DNA from: Streptomyces roseus
GTDB lineage: Bacteria; Actinomycetota; Actinomycetes; Streptomycetales; Streptomycetaceae
Direction of reading: 5' to 3'
NCBI RefSeq assembly: GCF_001044425.1
Contig: NZ_LFML01000051.1
Coordinates: 1 to 64,000, forward strand
DNA: 64,000 nt
Positions within the stretch are counted from its first letter, which is position 1, and the number at the start of each line of letters is the position of its first letter. The position numbers and the translations under genes were made by a program. A model generated the notes under the pieces. The model saw only the letters and a list, made by a program, of their open reading frames with translations. It did not search any database and was not told the origin of the DNA. Shown one piece after another: positions 9,287 to 17,671 of this stretch.

Positions 9287-10567
9287 ATGATCACAAGAAA
9301 ATGGGTGGCGGCCGGGGCCTGCGGCCTGTTGGCCACTTTGGCGGTCGGGCTCTTCCCGGCGAATGCCGCCGCCGGCGAACCGGTGGCGAAGGAGTCCCCC
9401 AAGGTCGAGCTGGTCCTCGACGTCAGCGGCTCGATGCGGGCGACCGACATCGACGGCAAGTCGCGGATGGCCGCGGCGAAGCAGGCGTTCAACGAGGTGC
9501 TGGACGCCACGCCGGACGAGGTGCGGCTCGGGATACGGACCCTCGGGGCCACCTATCCCGGTGACGACCGGCAGCTCGGCTGCAAGGACACCAAGCAGCT
9601 CTACCCGGTCGGCAAGCTGGACCGGACCGAGGCGAAGACGGCGGTGGCCACCCTGGCCCCCACCGGCTGGACGCCGATCGGGCCGGCCCTGCTGGGCGCG
9701 GCCGACGACCTCAAGGGCGGCGACGCCACCCGGCGGATCGTGCTCATCACCGACGGCGAGGACACCTGCGCCCCGCTCGACCCCTGCGAGGTGGCCCGTG
9801 ACATCGCGGCGCAGGGCATCCACCTCGTCATCGACACGCTCGGGCTCGTCCCCGACGCCAAGACGCGCAACCAGCTGATCTGCATCGCCGAGGCCACCGG
9901 CGGCACCTACACCTCGGTGCAGCACACCGCCGAACTCTCGGGCCGGGTCAAGCAGTTGGTGGACCGGGCGGCGACCCCGGTCGTCACCCCGGTGGCGACC
10001 GAGGGCGCCAAGCAGTGCGCCGGAGCCCCGCAGCTCGGCGCGGGCCTCTACACGGACCGCGAGGCCTTCGGCGAGCACCGCTGGTACCGGGTCGACGTCA
10101 AGCCCGGCCAGGAGCTGCGCGCTTCGGTCAGCGTCGCGGCCGACCGGGCCGTCAACAACGACTACGGGGTCATGCTGCGGGCGACGACCGTCCACGGCCG
10201 GGAAATCGTCCGGGGCTCGGAGGCGGGCGACGGGCGCACCGACATGATCTCGACCGGTCTGCGCTATCCGAAGGCCGAAGCCGACGGCTCCGACAAGGAC
10301 GGCGACGCGAAGGCGGCGGTGGAGACCGTCTGCCTCCAGGTCAGCAACTCCTTCTCGGCTCCCGCCTCGGTGAAGACCACGCCGGGCCTGCCCGTCGAGC
10401 TCACCATCGACGTGGTGGACGGACCCGACGACGCCTCGGACGCGGCCTCGTTCGGTCTCGGCCGCGGCTGGTGGCTGATCGGCGTGCTGGTCCTCGCCGG
10501 TCTCGTCGCCGGTGTCCTGTGGGGCTGGATCTCCCGCTGGCGTATCTCGGTCTGGAGGACCAACTGA
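9287..10567 (+). CDS. Secreted, membrane-anchored von Willebrand factor A domain protein
   Basis: ATG 9287 is preferred over TTG 9251 because it directly precedes a basic n-region and a hydrophobic signal peptide ending near ANAAAG. A VWA domain follows, with the MIDAS metal motif DVSGSM and further ITDGED residues. A beta-sandwich-like region comes next, then a C-terminal transmembrane helix (GWWLIGVLVLAGLVAG) and a short basic tail. The protein should sit outside the membrane and bind a partner or ligand through a divalent cation. Its TGA overlaps the ATG of the next gene (TGATG), so the two are translationally coupled. The partner and role are not known. Confidence 0.82.
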   Translation: MITRKWVAAGACGLLATLAVGLFPANAAAGEPVAKESPKVELVLDVSGSMRATDIDGKSRMAAAKQAFNEVLDATPDEVRLGIRTLGATYPGDDRQLGCKDTKQLYPVGKLDRTEAKTAVATLAPTGWTPIGPALLGAADDLKGGDATRRIVLITDGEDTCAPLDPCEVARDIAAQGIHLVIDTLGLVPDAKTRNQLICIAEATGGTYTSVQHTAELSGRVKQLVDRAATPVVTPVATEGAKQCAGAPQLGAGLYTDREAFGEHRWYRVDVKPGQELRASVSVAADRAVNNDYGVMLRATTVHGREIVRGSEAGDGRTDMISTGLRYPKAEADGSDKDGDAKAAVETVCLQVSNSFSAPASVKTTPGLPVELTIDVVDGPDDASDAASFGLGRGWWLIGVLVLAGLVAGVLWGWISRWRISVWRTN

Positions 10568-11397
10568 TGCGTACCGTACGCATACTGACCGCCGCCGCCC
10601 TCGCCGCCGCGGGGCTGCTCGGCACGGCGGGCGCAGCCCTGGCGGACACTCCGTCGGCGGGCGCGAGTACGAGCGCGAGCCCCGGCGGCAAGGACTCCGG
10701 GCCGACCGAGGCGGGCACGGGCTTCCGGACCGCCACGGCGATCCAGCCGGGCCGGCGGGCCACGGCCGATGCCTCCACGGGCGACTACCTGTACTGGGTG
10801 CTCCCGCTGGACTCGGGGCAGCGGGCCACGGTCAAGGCCACGGTGAAGCTGCCGCCGGCGGCGAACCGGCACGGCGCCTCGGCCTGGCAGCTGGACGTCT
10901 ACGACGGACTGCGCCGCCGCCAGGCCTGTACGTACGGCACGCAGCAGGCAGCGGCGGCCAAGGAGGCCGCCTCGGTCGAGCTCTCCTGCACGCTGCGCAC
11001 CGTGCGCCCGGGTGCGGAGCCGTGGGCCAACGACCCGCTGCCCGGCAGCTACTACGTCCGCCTGACGGTGGTCGGCGTGGCGCAGGAGGACCTCGGTCTT
11101 CCCGTACGGGCCGAGGTCGAGGCCTCCACCCGGGACACGGGAGGCGCCTTCGCGGTGGACGGCGCCCTCGCGAAGCCGCTCGTACCCGGCATCGGCAAGA
11201 CCGCCCAGGCGGGGCCCGGGACTCCGGCGCAGCAGGCGGCGGCGGGCGAGCCGGCCGACGGCTGGTCCGGAGGCCGGTGGTCCGACCGCTGGATCTGGAC
11301 GGCGGCGGGCGGGATCCTCGGGGCCCTGGCGGGCATCTTCGGCTACTCCCTCACCCGCGGCCGGGGCCGCCCCTCCGGGGTCCCGCCCCGCGGCTGA
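10567..11397 (+). CDS. Exported membrane-anchored protein coupled to the VWA protein
   Basis: This 276-residue protein has a signal peptide ([18 protein letters not shown], cleavage near ALAD), a Ser/Ala-rich linker, a beta-rich ectodomain, a Pro/Ala linker and a C-terminal membrane helix (IWTAAGGILGALAGIFGYSL) with a basic tail. The topology mirrors the upstream VWA protein. The ectodomain also resembles the second half of that protein, with a W-Y/V, G-Q and final GLPV pattern in both. The ATG overlaps the upstream stop by one base. I infer that the two products form one cell-surface complex; neither has a known function. Confidence 0.72.
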   Translation: MRTVRILTAAALAAAGLLGTAGAALADTPSAGASTSASPGGKDSGPTEAGTGFRTATAIQPGRRATADASTGDYLYWVLPLDSGQRATVKATVKLPPAANRHGASAWQLDVYDGLRRRQACTYGTQQAAAAKEAASVELSCTLRTVRPGAEPWANDPLPGSYYVRLTVVGVAQEDLGLPVRAEVEASTRDTGGAFAVDGALAKPLVPGIGKTAQAGPGTPAQQAAAGEPADGWSGGRWSDRWIWTAAGGILGALAGIFGYSLTRGRGRPSGVPPRG

Positions 11398-11412
11398 CCG
11401 CGGCCGGCCGCA

Positions 11413-11445
11413 CCGGCGGCCACGGCATCGCGCCGTGGCCGCCGG
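11413..11445. terminator. Perfect hairpin between convergent operons
   Basis: A 14-bp perfect stem, CCGGCGGCCACGGC paired with GCCGTGGCCGCCGG, closes a 5-nt loop (ATCGC). It lies 16 bp after the VWA operon and 20 bp from the stop of the DUF4097 gene on the other strand. It should terminate transcription from both sides. Confidence 0.8.
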
Positions 11446-11464
11446 CGGGGCGCTGTCGCACCCC

Positions 11465-12298
11465 TCAGTAGCCCGCCTCCGCACGGCCCGTGTCCGCCGA
11501 GATGTCCAGGCGGCCCGGAGCGGAGGGGTCGTCCATCCCCGGCGCGACGTCCAGGCGTCCCGACCCGGTACGGGCCGTGACCCGGAACCGGGTGGCCCCG
11601 GGCACGGTGAGCCGGAGCGCCCCGGCGCCCGCCCGGGCGGTGACCCGCTGCGGCGGCGCGGCGAAGCCGACGGTGGCCGACCCGGCCCCGGCGCGGATCT
11701 CCGCCTGCGGCGAGCTGAGCCCCGAGGCTTCGAGCGAGCCCGAGCCGATGGCCGCCCGCAGCGGCCCGCGCAGCGCGCTCAGCCGCAGCGTCCCGGCACC
11801 CACCTCGGCGTCGACGGCGCCGCCGAGCCCGCTGATCACCACCGTCCCGGAGCCCGCCGTCACCTTCACGGGGATCCCGGCGGGCACGGTGACGCCCAGG
11901 TCGACCGAGCAGCCGATCCCGGACGCCACGAACTCCGCGACCGCCGGGCAGCGCGGGGTCAGCTTCAAGGTGTCGCCGAGCCAGCTCTCCTCGATCTTCG
12001 GAGCCCCCGTCGACCAGCGCACCCGGGCCTCGTAGGCCACCCGGCCGTCGGGGCGGGGGGTGACGCGCACCTCGGCGCCGCCGGCGTCGATCTCCACGGC
12101 GGTCACCGGCCGTTCGCCGCTGCCGCCGCTCAGCGTCCCGCTCTCGGTGGAGGCGTACGACCAGACCTGCCAGGCGGCGGTGGCGACGACGAGCACGCCG
12201 CTCAGGGCGGCGACCGCGATCCAGGTCGTACGCCGGGGGCGCCGGGCGCCGCCCGCGCTCCCGCTGCCGCCCCCGCTCCCGCCGCCTCCGCCACTCAC
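11465..12298 (-). CDS. Membrane-anchored DUF4097 family (putative adhesin-like) protein
   Basis: A Gly/Ser-rich cytoplasmic N terminus is followed by one transmembrane helix (about residues 26-45) and an external domain. That domain is built of repeated short beta-strand units (GSGTVVISGLGG, GAGTLRLSALRG, GSGSLEASGLS), the beta-helix signature of DUF4097. The GTG start overlaps the TGA of the response regulator gene (GTGA), so it is the last gene of a kinase-regulator-DUF4097 operon. Bacillus LiaG is a DUF4097 protein linked to the LiaRS envelope-stress system, so an envelope role is plausible. The molecular function is unknown. Confidence 0.78.
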   Translation of the reverse strand: MSGGGGGSGGGSGSAGGARRPRRTTWIAVAALSGVLVVATAAWQVWSYASTESGTLSGGSGERPVTAVEIDAGGAEVRVTPRPDGRVAYEARVRWSTGAPKIEESWLGDTLKLTPRCPAVAEFVASGIGCSVDLGVTVPAGIPVKVTAGSGTVVISGLGGAVDAEVGAGTLRLSALRGPLRAAIGSGSLEASGLSSPQAEIRAGAGSATVGFAAPPQRVTARAGAGALRLTVPGATRFRVTARTGSGRLDVAPGMDDPSAPGRLDISADTGRAEAGY

Positions 12299-12945
12299 GA
12301 GCTGCCGTCCAGGAAGCGCAGGACGGCGAGCACCCGGCGGTGGTCGGCGTCGGCCGGCGGCAGGTCCAGCTTGGCGAGGATGTTGTTGATGTGCTTGGCG
12401 ACGGCGCTCTCACCGACGACGAGTTGCGCCGCGATCCCCGCGTTCGAACGGCCCTCGGCCATCAGCGCGAGCACCTCCCGCTCGCGCGGTGTGAGGCGCT
12501 CCAGCGGGTCGGCGCCGCCCCGGCGCAGCAGCAGCTGCGCGACGACCTGCGGGTCGAGGGCGGTTCCGCCGGCGGCGACCCGCCGGACGGCGTCGATGAA
12601 CTCCTCGACGTCGGCGACCCGCTGCTTGAGCAGGTACCCGATGCCCCCGGCCCGAGCGGTCAGCAGATCGGCGGCGTACCGCTCCTCCACGTACTGCGAG
12701 AGCAGCAAGACCGAGGTGGCGGGCCACTGCCTGCGGATCATCAGGGCGGCCCGCACGCCCTCGTCGGTGAATCCGGGCGGCATGCGGACGTCGACCAGGG
12801 CGAGGTCGGGTTCGTGCTCGGCGACGGCGGCGAGGAGGGCTTCGGCGTCCCCGGTCTCCGCCATCACCTCGAATCCGGCCATTTCGAGGACCTTGACCAG
12901 CCCTATTCGCAGCAGCACCGAGTCCTCGGCGATCACAGCCCGCAC
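12295..12945 (-). CDS. NarL/LuxR-type response regulator
   Basis: The product is a 216-residue DNA-binding response regulator. The receiver domain shows the acidic pocket AEDS (residues 6-9) and the phospho-acceptor Asp52 in LVDVRMP. The C-terminal LuxR HTH has LTPREREVLALMAEGRSNAGIA. The GTG start at 12945 lies inside the end of the histidine kinase gene (13-bp overlap), matching the MRAVIAED start usual for this family. Its stop overlaps the DUF4097 start. It should be phosphorylated by the neighbouring kinase and probably controls this operon or envelope genes; no target site was identified. Confidence 0.9.
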   Translation of the reverse strand: MRAVIAEDSVLLRIGLVKVLEMAGFEVMAETGDAEALLAAVAEHEPDLALVDVRMPPGFTDEGVRAALMIRRQWPATSVLLLSQYVEERYAADLLTARAGGIGYLLKQRVADVEEFIDAVRRVAAGGTALDPQVVAQLLLRRGGADPLERLTPREREVLALMAEGRSNAGIAAQLVVGESAVAKHINNILAKLDLPPADADHRRVLAVLRFLDGSS

Positions 12946-14168
12946 GGCAGCTCCACAGTCACGACGGTCGGGCCCCCGAGGGGGCTGTTGATCAGGATGG
13001 TTCCGTCGACCGACCCTACGCGTTTGCGCAGGCCCACCAGTCCCGTGCCGCGGGCCGCGTCCGCGCCGCCCACCCCGTCGTCGGTGACGGTGATGCGCAG
13101 CAGGTCGCCGGCGCGCCGGACCTCCACCCGGCAGCGGCCGGCCCGGGCGTGCTTGGCGACGTTGGCGAGGGCCTCGGAGACGACGAAATAGGCGACGGCC
13201 TCGACGGTGGGGCCGGGACGCCGGGCCAGTTCCACGGTCAGTTCGACGGGCAGGGGCGCCCGGGCCGCGATCCCCGAGAGCGCCGCGTCGAGCCCGCGGT
13301 CCTCCAGGACCGCCGGATGCAGGCCGCGCACGAGGTTGCCGAGCTCCTCGATGGCCTCCTTGGCCTCGCGGTGGGCCTCGTCGATCACGGCCTTGGCCTC
13401 GGGCGGCAGGTCGGTGAGCGTGGCGCGGGCGATGCCGAGGTTCATGGCGAGGGCCACCAGCCGCTGCTGGGCGCCGTCGTGCAAGTCGCGTTCGATCCGG
13501 CGGCGTTCGAGGTCGGCGGCGTCCAGGACGCCGGCCCGGCTCTCGGCCAGGTCCTCGACGCGGCGTTCCAACTCCTTGGACCGGTTGGGTCCGAGGAGCG
13601 CTGCCGCGGCGAGGGAGTCGAGCCGGGCCAGGGCCGCGGCGAGCCAGGGCGTGGCGAGCAGGAGCAGGGCGCCGAGCGCGGTGACGGCGTCGTAGCTCCT
13701 CGTCCAGCCGGGGCCGCCGTGCTCGAGGGGCAGTAGCCACGACCAGCCGTAGACGGCGGCCGCGGCGAACCCGCACGCCCAGGCCAGGACGATCGCCGCC
13801 CCGCCGATCGCGGCGAGCGGGCTGACCAGCAGGTGGTAGCCGTACTGCCGCCAGGTCGACTCCGAGCGCAGCCGTGCGAGCAACGCCCGCGGGCGCAGCG
13901 GCCGGTCCCCGTGCGCGACGGCCGGGATCTCCCGCTCCAGCAGCTCGCGGAAGCGGCTGCGCTGGAGCCGGGTGAGGAGCGGGGTCAGGAACAGCGCCAC
14001 GAGCAGGACGAGCGGGGCGGCCTTGAAGAACACGAGTGCGGCCGCGGCCGGCAGGGCCATCGGGATCGCGGCGGCCGTGAACGCGGTGGTGCGCCAGGCC
14101 CAGGCCGACCACGGCGCATGAGCGGCGCTCCAGCGCGTGGTACGCCGCAGCGCTCCGGAAATTCCCAT
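12933..14168 (-). CDS. Sensor histidine kinase (HisKA_3 family)
   Basis: This 411-residue membrane kinase has about four hydrophobic helices in two pairs (residues about 27-65 and 115-185). The dimerisation/phospho-acceptor motif ERDLHDGAQQR places the acceptor at His230. A C-terminal HATPase domain carries the DDGVGG nucleotide motif. No large extracellular sensor domain is seen, which fits intramembrane sensing as in LiaS-like kinases. It is the first gene of a three-gene operon with overlapping starts. The signal is unknown; the linked DUF4097 protein suggests an envelope cue. Confidence 0.9.
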   Translation of the reverse strand: MGISGALRRTTRWSAAHAPWSAWAWRTTAFTAAAIPMALPAAAALVFFKAAPLVLLVALFLTPLLTRLQRSRFRELLEREIPAVAHGDRPLRPRALLARLRSESTWRQYGYHLLVSPLAAIGGAAIVLAWACGFAAAAVYGWSWLLPLEHGGPGWTRSYDAVTALGALLLLATPWLAAALARLDSLAAAALLGPNRSKELERRVEDLAESRAGVLDAADLERRRIERDLHDGAQQRLVALAMNLGIARATLTDLPPEAKAVIDEAHREAKEAIEELGNLVRGLHPAVLEDRGLDAALSGIAARAPLPVELTVELARRPGPTVEAVAYFVVSEALANVAKHARAGRCRVEVRRAGDLLRITVTDDGVGGADAARGTGLVGLRKRVGSVDGTILINSPLGGPTVVTVELPCGL

Positions 14169-14346
14169 GGCCGTACGGTAATCGCACTGGTCAGGGCCGC
14201 TCCATCATCCTGGTGCCCGGCCGGGGGTGTAGCCAGTGCCACCCCCGGTTCGGACGGTGCCGCCAGTGATTGCGCTCCCCCGGGCGACCAGAGTGATCTT
14301 CGTACCCGGAGGACGGACCGCCGGGGCCGGAAGGAGCTCCTCCGCC

Positions 14347-14763
14347 ATGACCCTCGTCGCCCCGCGCTTCGGTACCCGCCGCACCACCCGGCCCCGCCTC
14401 GCCACGCTGCTCACCGGCGCCGGGGTGGCGCTGCTCCCGTGGATGGTGGTGCTGGCGAAGACGCTGCCGCAGACCGCGGAGGTCTCCAACTGGTCGACGG
14501 CCTGGGTCGGGCTGGACGCCGTGCTGGCCGTGGGGCTGAGCGGTACGGGCCTGCTGCTGGGGCGCCACGATCCGCGGGCCGCGCCCCTGGCCGCGGCGAC
14601 GGCCGCGCTGCTGCTGATGGACGCCTGGTTCGACGTGATCACCGCTGCTCCGGGCAGCGCCCGGGCGGCGGCGCTGGCCCTGGCGCTCTGCGCGGAACTG
14701 CCCCTGGCGGCGGCCTGCGCGGCGGTGGCGGCTCGCCCTGCCGGGCCGCCGACGGCACGGTGA
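14347..14763 (+). CDS. Small multi-pass membrane protein
   Basis: This 138-residue protein has about four hydrophobic segments: ATLLTGAGVALLPWMVVLA, AWVGLDAVLAVGLSGTGLLL, APLAAATAALLLMDAWFDVIT and a C-terminal Ala/Leu-rich helix. ATG 14347 is preferred over the upstream in-frame start at 14236 because AAGGAG lies 10 bp before it and the first helix then starts properly. It is divergent from the histidine kinase gene, with about 180 bp between them. No family with known function is recognised. Confidence 0.65.
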   Translation: MTLVAPRFGTRRTTRPRLATLLTGAGVALLPWMVVLAKTLPQTAEVSNWSTAWVGLDAVLAVGLSGTGLLLGRHDPRAAPLAAATAALLLMDAWFDVITAAPGSARAAALALALCAELPLAAACAAVAARPAGPPTAR

Positions 14764-14791
14764 CGATGCTCCCCGGGACGCCCGCCGCGGG

Positions 14792-15451
14792 TCAGAGCGG
14801 GTGGCCGTCGTCGTCGGTCGGTTCCTTCTGGCTGGAGAACCGGGAGACGAACACGTCGAAGAGGCCGTCCGGGCGGCGGGTCAGCGTGGCCCCGTCCTGC
14901 CAGATGCCGTTGTCCGGCCACCACTGGCTGCCGTACGGATCACCCTGGTTCTGGTGGACGTTGTGCATGCCGAGCCCCTCGTCGAAGGGTTCGCCGAAGA
15001 CCAGGACCGGCCGGCCCGTGACGAGGATCGGCTCCAGCGCCGCCGAGGCCTCCAGGTACGAGCCCGAGACCCAGGGGCGGGGCGGATTCAGCCGGTCCAG
15101 GATCCGCTGGAACCAGCGCGGCGGATGACCGCCGAGGAGACAGCCTGGGCGGTCCGCGAGCGCCGGGTGCCGCAGGTAGTCGAGCGCGCCGGATCCGGAG
15201 GTCCGGGCGAGGTCGTGGTAGCCGGGCGCGGGCGAGGCGACGGGGTCGAGCACCGAGGCGTGCAGGGTGAAGACCTTCCACTGCACCCCGATCGCGGAGT
15301 GCTTGCTGTCCACGTCGACGGCGCACTCGTAGCGTCCGGCGGGCGCGTCGACCTCCAGGTGGACGTGGAACCAGCGGCCCTGGTCATCGGGGCGGTCGCG
15401 GAAGTGGCGGTGCAGGGTTCCGGACAGCACTCCGTAGTTTTCGAGCGGCAT
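14792..15451 (-). CDS. DUF2278 family protein
   Basis: This 219-residue protein starts MPLENYGVLSGTLHRHFRD and contains HVHLEVDAPAGRYECAVDVDS and a central GLGMHNVHQNQGDP segment, all characteristic of DUF2278 (YukJ-like) proteins. The lack of a signal peptide suggests a cytosolic location. The conserved MHNVHQNQG region, rich in His, Asn and Gln, looks like a ligand or metal site, but no activity is established for the family. The gene stands alone and is divergent from the DUF6445 gene. Confidence 0.8.
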   Translation of the reverse strand: MPLENYGVLSGTLHRHFRDRPDDQGRWFHVHLEVDAPAGRYECAVDVDSKHSAIGVQWKVFTLHASVLDPVASPAPGYHDLARTSGSGALDYLRHPALADRPGCLLGGHPPRWFQRILDRLNPPRPWVSGSYLEASAALEPILVTGRPVLVFGEPFDEGLGMHNVHQNQGDPYGSQWWPDNGIWQDGATLTRRPDGLFDVFVSRFSSQKEPTDDDGHPL

Positions 15452-15523
15452 CCCGCCAGTGAACCACCCGGGCCGCCCGGCGGTGGGCGCCCGGGGGCGT
15501 GTCCCGGCGATCCCCCTGCCATG

Positions 15524-15547
15524 GTCAACACTTGACGCAACGTTGAC
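15524..15547. promoter_or_regulatory. Inverted repeat in the DUF2278/DUF6445 divergent region
   Basis: GTCAAC and GTTGAC form a perfect 6-bp dyad separated by 12 bp. The interval includes TTGACG, and the right arm includes TTGACT, both -35-like. It lies 48 bp before the DUF6445 start and about 73 bp before the DUF2278 start, a typical operator position. The regulator is unknown. Confidence 0.4.
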
Positions 15548-15594
15548 TGCTTCCGGAGCGAGCCCGGCCGGGCCCGGTGGCTACCGTCCCTGCC

Positions 15595-16263
15595 ATGCCC
15601 CTACCTCCTCCCCTCCCGGTCCTCCCGTACCGCAAGCCGACCCGCGGGCGCGACTACTGGGTACTGGACGACGTACTGCCGGATCCGGACGCCGTGCGCG
15701 AGCGCTGCCTGGCCAAGGACGACTGGACCGAGGGCTACCCCCACAAGCCCGAGAGCTGGCCGGGGCTGCGCGCGATGCCGGGCCTGGAGCCCGCTGAACT
15801 GGCCCTGGTGGAGCGGCTGGTGCGCAAGTCGACCGGCGCGCCGAAGATCTGGGCCGAACGGCCCGGGGGCGGCGGGACCTTCAACCACAACTGCGTCCAG
15901 GTCGTCGGCGAGGGCGAGTCCGAGCCCCGCCCGCACACCGACTCACGGAGCCTGTGCCGCTACGCCGCCGTGCTCTACCTCAACCCGAAGGTCCCGAAGG
16001 ACTGCGGGACAAGCTTCTACCGGCAGAGCCTTCCCGGTGGGGCCCTGGGCGGCAACCAGGTGATCGCGCCGCACAACAACCTGGTCGACGCGCTGGGCAC
16101 CCGTTTCGTGGCCCCGGACTCCTTCACCGAGGACGTACGGGTCCCCCACCGCGCCAACCGCCTGCTGCTCTACTCCGCGAACCTGATCCACAGCGCCACC
16201 GGCTACTGGGGGCAGACCCTGGAGGAGAAGCGGATGACGGCCGTCTTCTTCTGGAAGGCGTAG
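15595..16263 (+). CDS. DUF6445 family protein, 2-oxoglutarate/Fe(II) dioxygenase-like
   Basis: The 222-residue product shows a double-stranded beta-helix pattern. RPHTDSRS supplies a possible His-x-Asp metal pair, NLIHSATGYWG the distal His, and EKRMTAVFF the usual strand after it. These match the facial triad of Fe(II)/2-oxoglutarate oxygenases and the DUF6445 family. ATG 15595 is chosen over the in-frame GTG at 15577. The substrate is unknown; related proteins are often tailoring enzymes, but no cluster surrounds it here. Confidence 0.7.
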   Translation: MPLPPPLPVLPYRKPTRGRDYWVLDDVLPDPDAVRERCLAKDDWTEGYPHKPESWPGLRAMPGLEPAELALVERLVRKSTGAPKIWAERPGGGGTFNHNCVQVVGEGESEPRPHTDSRSLCRYAAVLYLNPKVPKDCGTSFYRQSLPGGALGGNQVIAPHNNLVDALGTRFVAPDSFTEDVRVPHRANRLLLYSANLIHSATGYWGQTLEEKRMTAVFFWKA

Positions 16264-16286
16264 TCCCGAGCACCGGGGCGGGCGGT

Positions 16287-17501
16287 TCAGCGCCCGCTCG
16301 TACGGACCCGCTCCGCCTCGGGCGCCGGCGCCTGGGCCGGCACCCCGGGGACGGCGGGGAGCGCGGCGGGGACCGCGGGGACCGCCGGCGGGCGCGCGGA
16401 CATCCGGCGGATGTCGTGCACGGCGCGCCGCAGGGCGGTGCGCAGCCGGCGGCCCAGGGGACGCTCGATCAGCCGGTGCACGAGCCAGGCGAGCATCACC
16501 ATGAACGCGGTCACGCCGAGGACGAGGGGGACGGGCCGCACTTGGTGGCGGAAGTGGTGGATGAACGTCAGCCCGGCCATCATGTGGATCAGGTAGAGCG
16601 GGTAGGTGAGCGCTCCGGCGTGGCCCAGCCAGCGCCACCGGACGCGGTCGAAGGCCCCGAGGGCGATCCCCGCCATGACGAGGAACCCGCAGGCTATGAC
16701 GGCGTGCGCGGGCCAGACCGGCGTGTGCGCGGCGAGGCCGCGCCCCAGGTTGCTGATCATGCGCCCCTGGACGTGGCCCTGCGCGAGGACGAACTGGAGG
16801 CCGGCGATGCCCCACAGGACGGCATTGGGGCCGAAGCGGCGCATGAGGTGGAAGGCGATCCCCGCGATGAAGTACGGCGAGAAGGTCGGGATCGCGAAGA
16901 AGGACAGCACTCCGCTGTCCGCGGTGGGCGCCACCACCCCGGCCACGGTCCAGACCGTGCAGAAGACCACGCAGTTGCGGTAGGTGAGGCCGCGCACGAC
17001 GACCAGCGCGAACAGGGCGTAGAACTTCAGCTCGACGAAGAGGGTCCAGTACGCGTCGTCGATGTGGGGCACCTTCATGCCGCCCTGGAGCATCGAGAGG
17101 TTCACCACGACGTCGCTGAACGCCTTGACCCCGCGTACCTCCGGCCAGGTGAACAGGATCCCGGCCGTGAACAGGACCGCCGCCCAATAGGCGGGGAAGA
17201 GGCGGGAGATGCGGGAGGCGGCGAACTCGCCCACACCTCGGTCCCAGGCGCTCATGCAGATGACGAACCCGCTGACGACGAAGAAGATCTCGACGCCCAG
17301 CCAGCCGTAGGCCGCCCAGGCGCTCGCGACGGGGAAGACGGAGGTGGCCGGTTCTCCCCAGCCGCTGTCGAGGGCCAGGTAGTGGTAGCACAGGACGCCC
17401 AGCGCGGCGAGGATCCGGACGCCGTCCAGGGCGGCCAGGCGGGCGTCGCCGCCCGGCACGCCCCCCTGCCCGGGGTGTCCGGTGGCTCTCGACGCGCTCA
17501 T
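16287..17501 (-). CDS. Membrane acyltransferase family 3 (OafA/NodX-like)
   Basis: This 404-residue integral membrane protein has about ten hydrophobic helices. The N-terminal ALDGVRILAALGVLCYHY carries the family's signature histidine, followed by GWLGVEIFFVVSGFVIC and SRLFPAYW, all typical of acyltransferase_3 enzymes that O-acylate sugars, polymers or antibiotics. The C-terminal tail of about 60 residues is Pro/Ala-rich and cytosolic. ATG 17501 follows a GGGAAG-like ribosome site and gives a normal N terminus. The acceptor substrate cannot be deduced. Confidence 0.85.
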   Translation of the reverse strand: MSASRATGHPGQGGVPGGDARLAALDGVRILAALGVLCYHYLALDSGWGEPATSVFPVASAWAAYGWLGVEIFFVVSGFVICMSAWDRGVGEFAASRISRLFPAYWAAVLFTAGILFTWPEVRGVKAFSDVVVNLSMLQGGMKVPHIDDAYWTLFVELKFYALFALVVVRGLTYRNCVVFCTVWTVAGVVAPTADSGVLSFFAIPTFSPYFIAGIAFHLMRRFGPNAVLWGIAGLQFVLAQGHVQGRMISNLGRGLAAHTPVWPAHAVIACGFLVMAGIALGAFDRVRWRWLGHAGALTYPLYLIHMMAGLTFIHHFRHQVRPVPLVLGVTAFMVMLAWLVHRLIERPLGRRLRTALRRAVHDIRRMSARPPAVPAVPAALPAVPGVPAQAPAPEAERVRTSGR

Positions 17502-17671
17502 ACCGTGGCTGCCGCTTCCCTGGATGATGGTCCGATGAACAGATTTGATCAACCGGCACCCTACCGGGCACCTCCGGCAGCCACCCGTGTCCGCCCGGCA
17601 AGGTGTGACGGAAGTCTGACGGAGGGCCGCCGGGCCTGGTGCGGGGGCGGCGGCGGTGGTCGAATCGGGAT

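Noticed and set aside
5189-10195. Very long minus-strand open frame (1668 codons) opposite the M4-M28 and VWA genes
   Set aside because: It is an antisense shadow of GC-rich codon bias; its Gly/Arg/Val-rich translation matches no domain and the plus-strand genes are clear.
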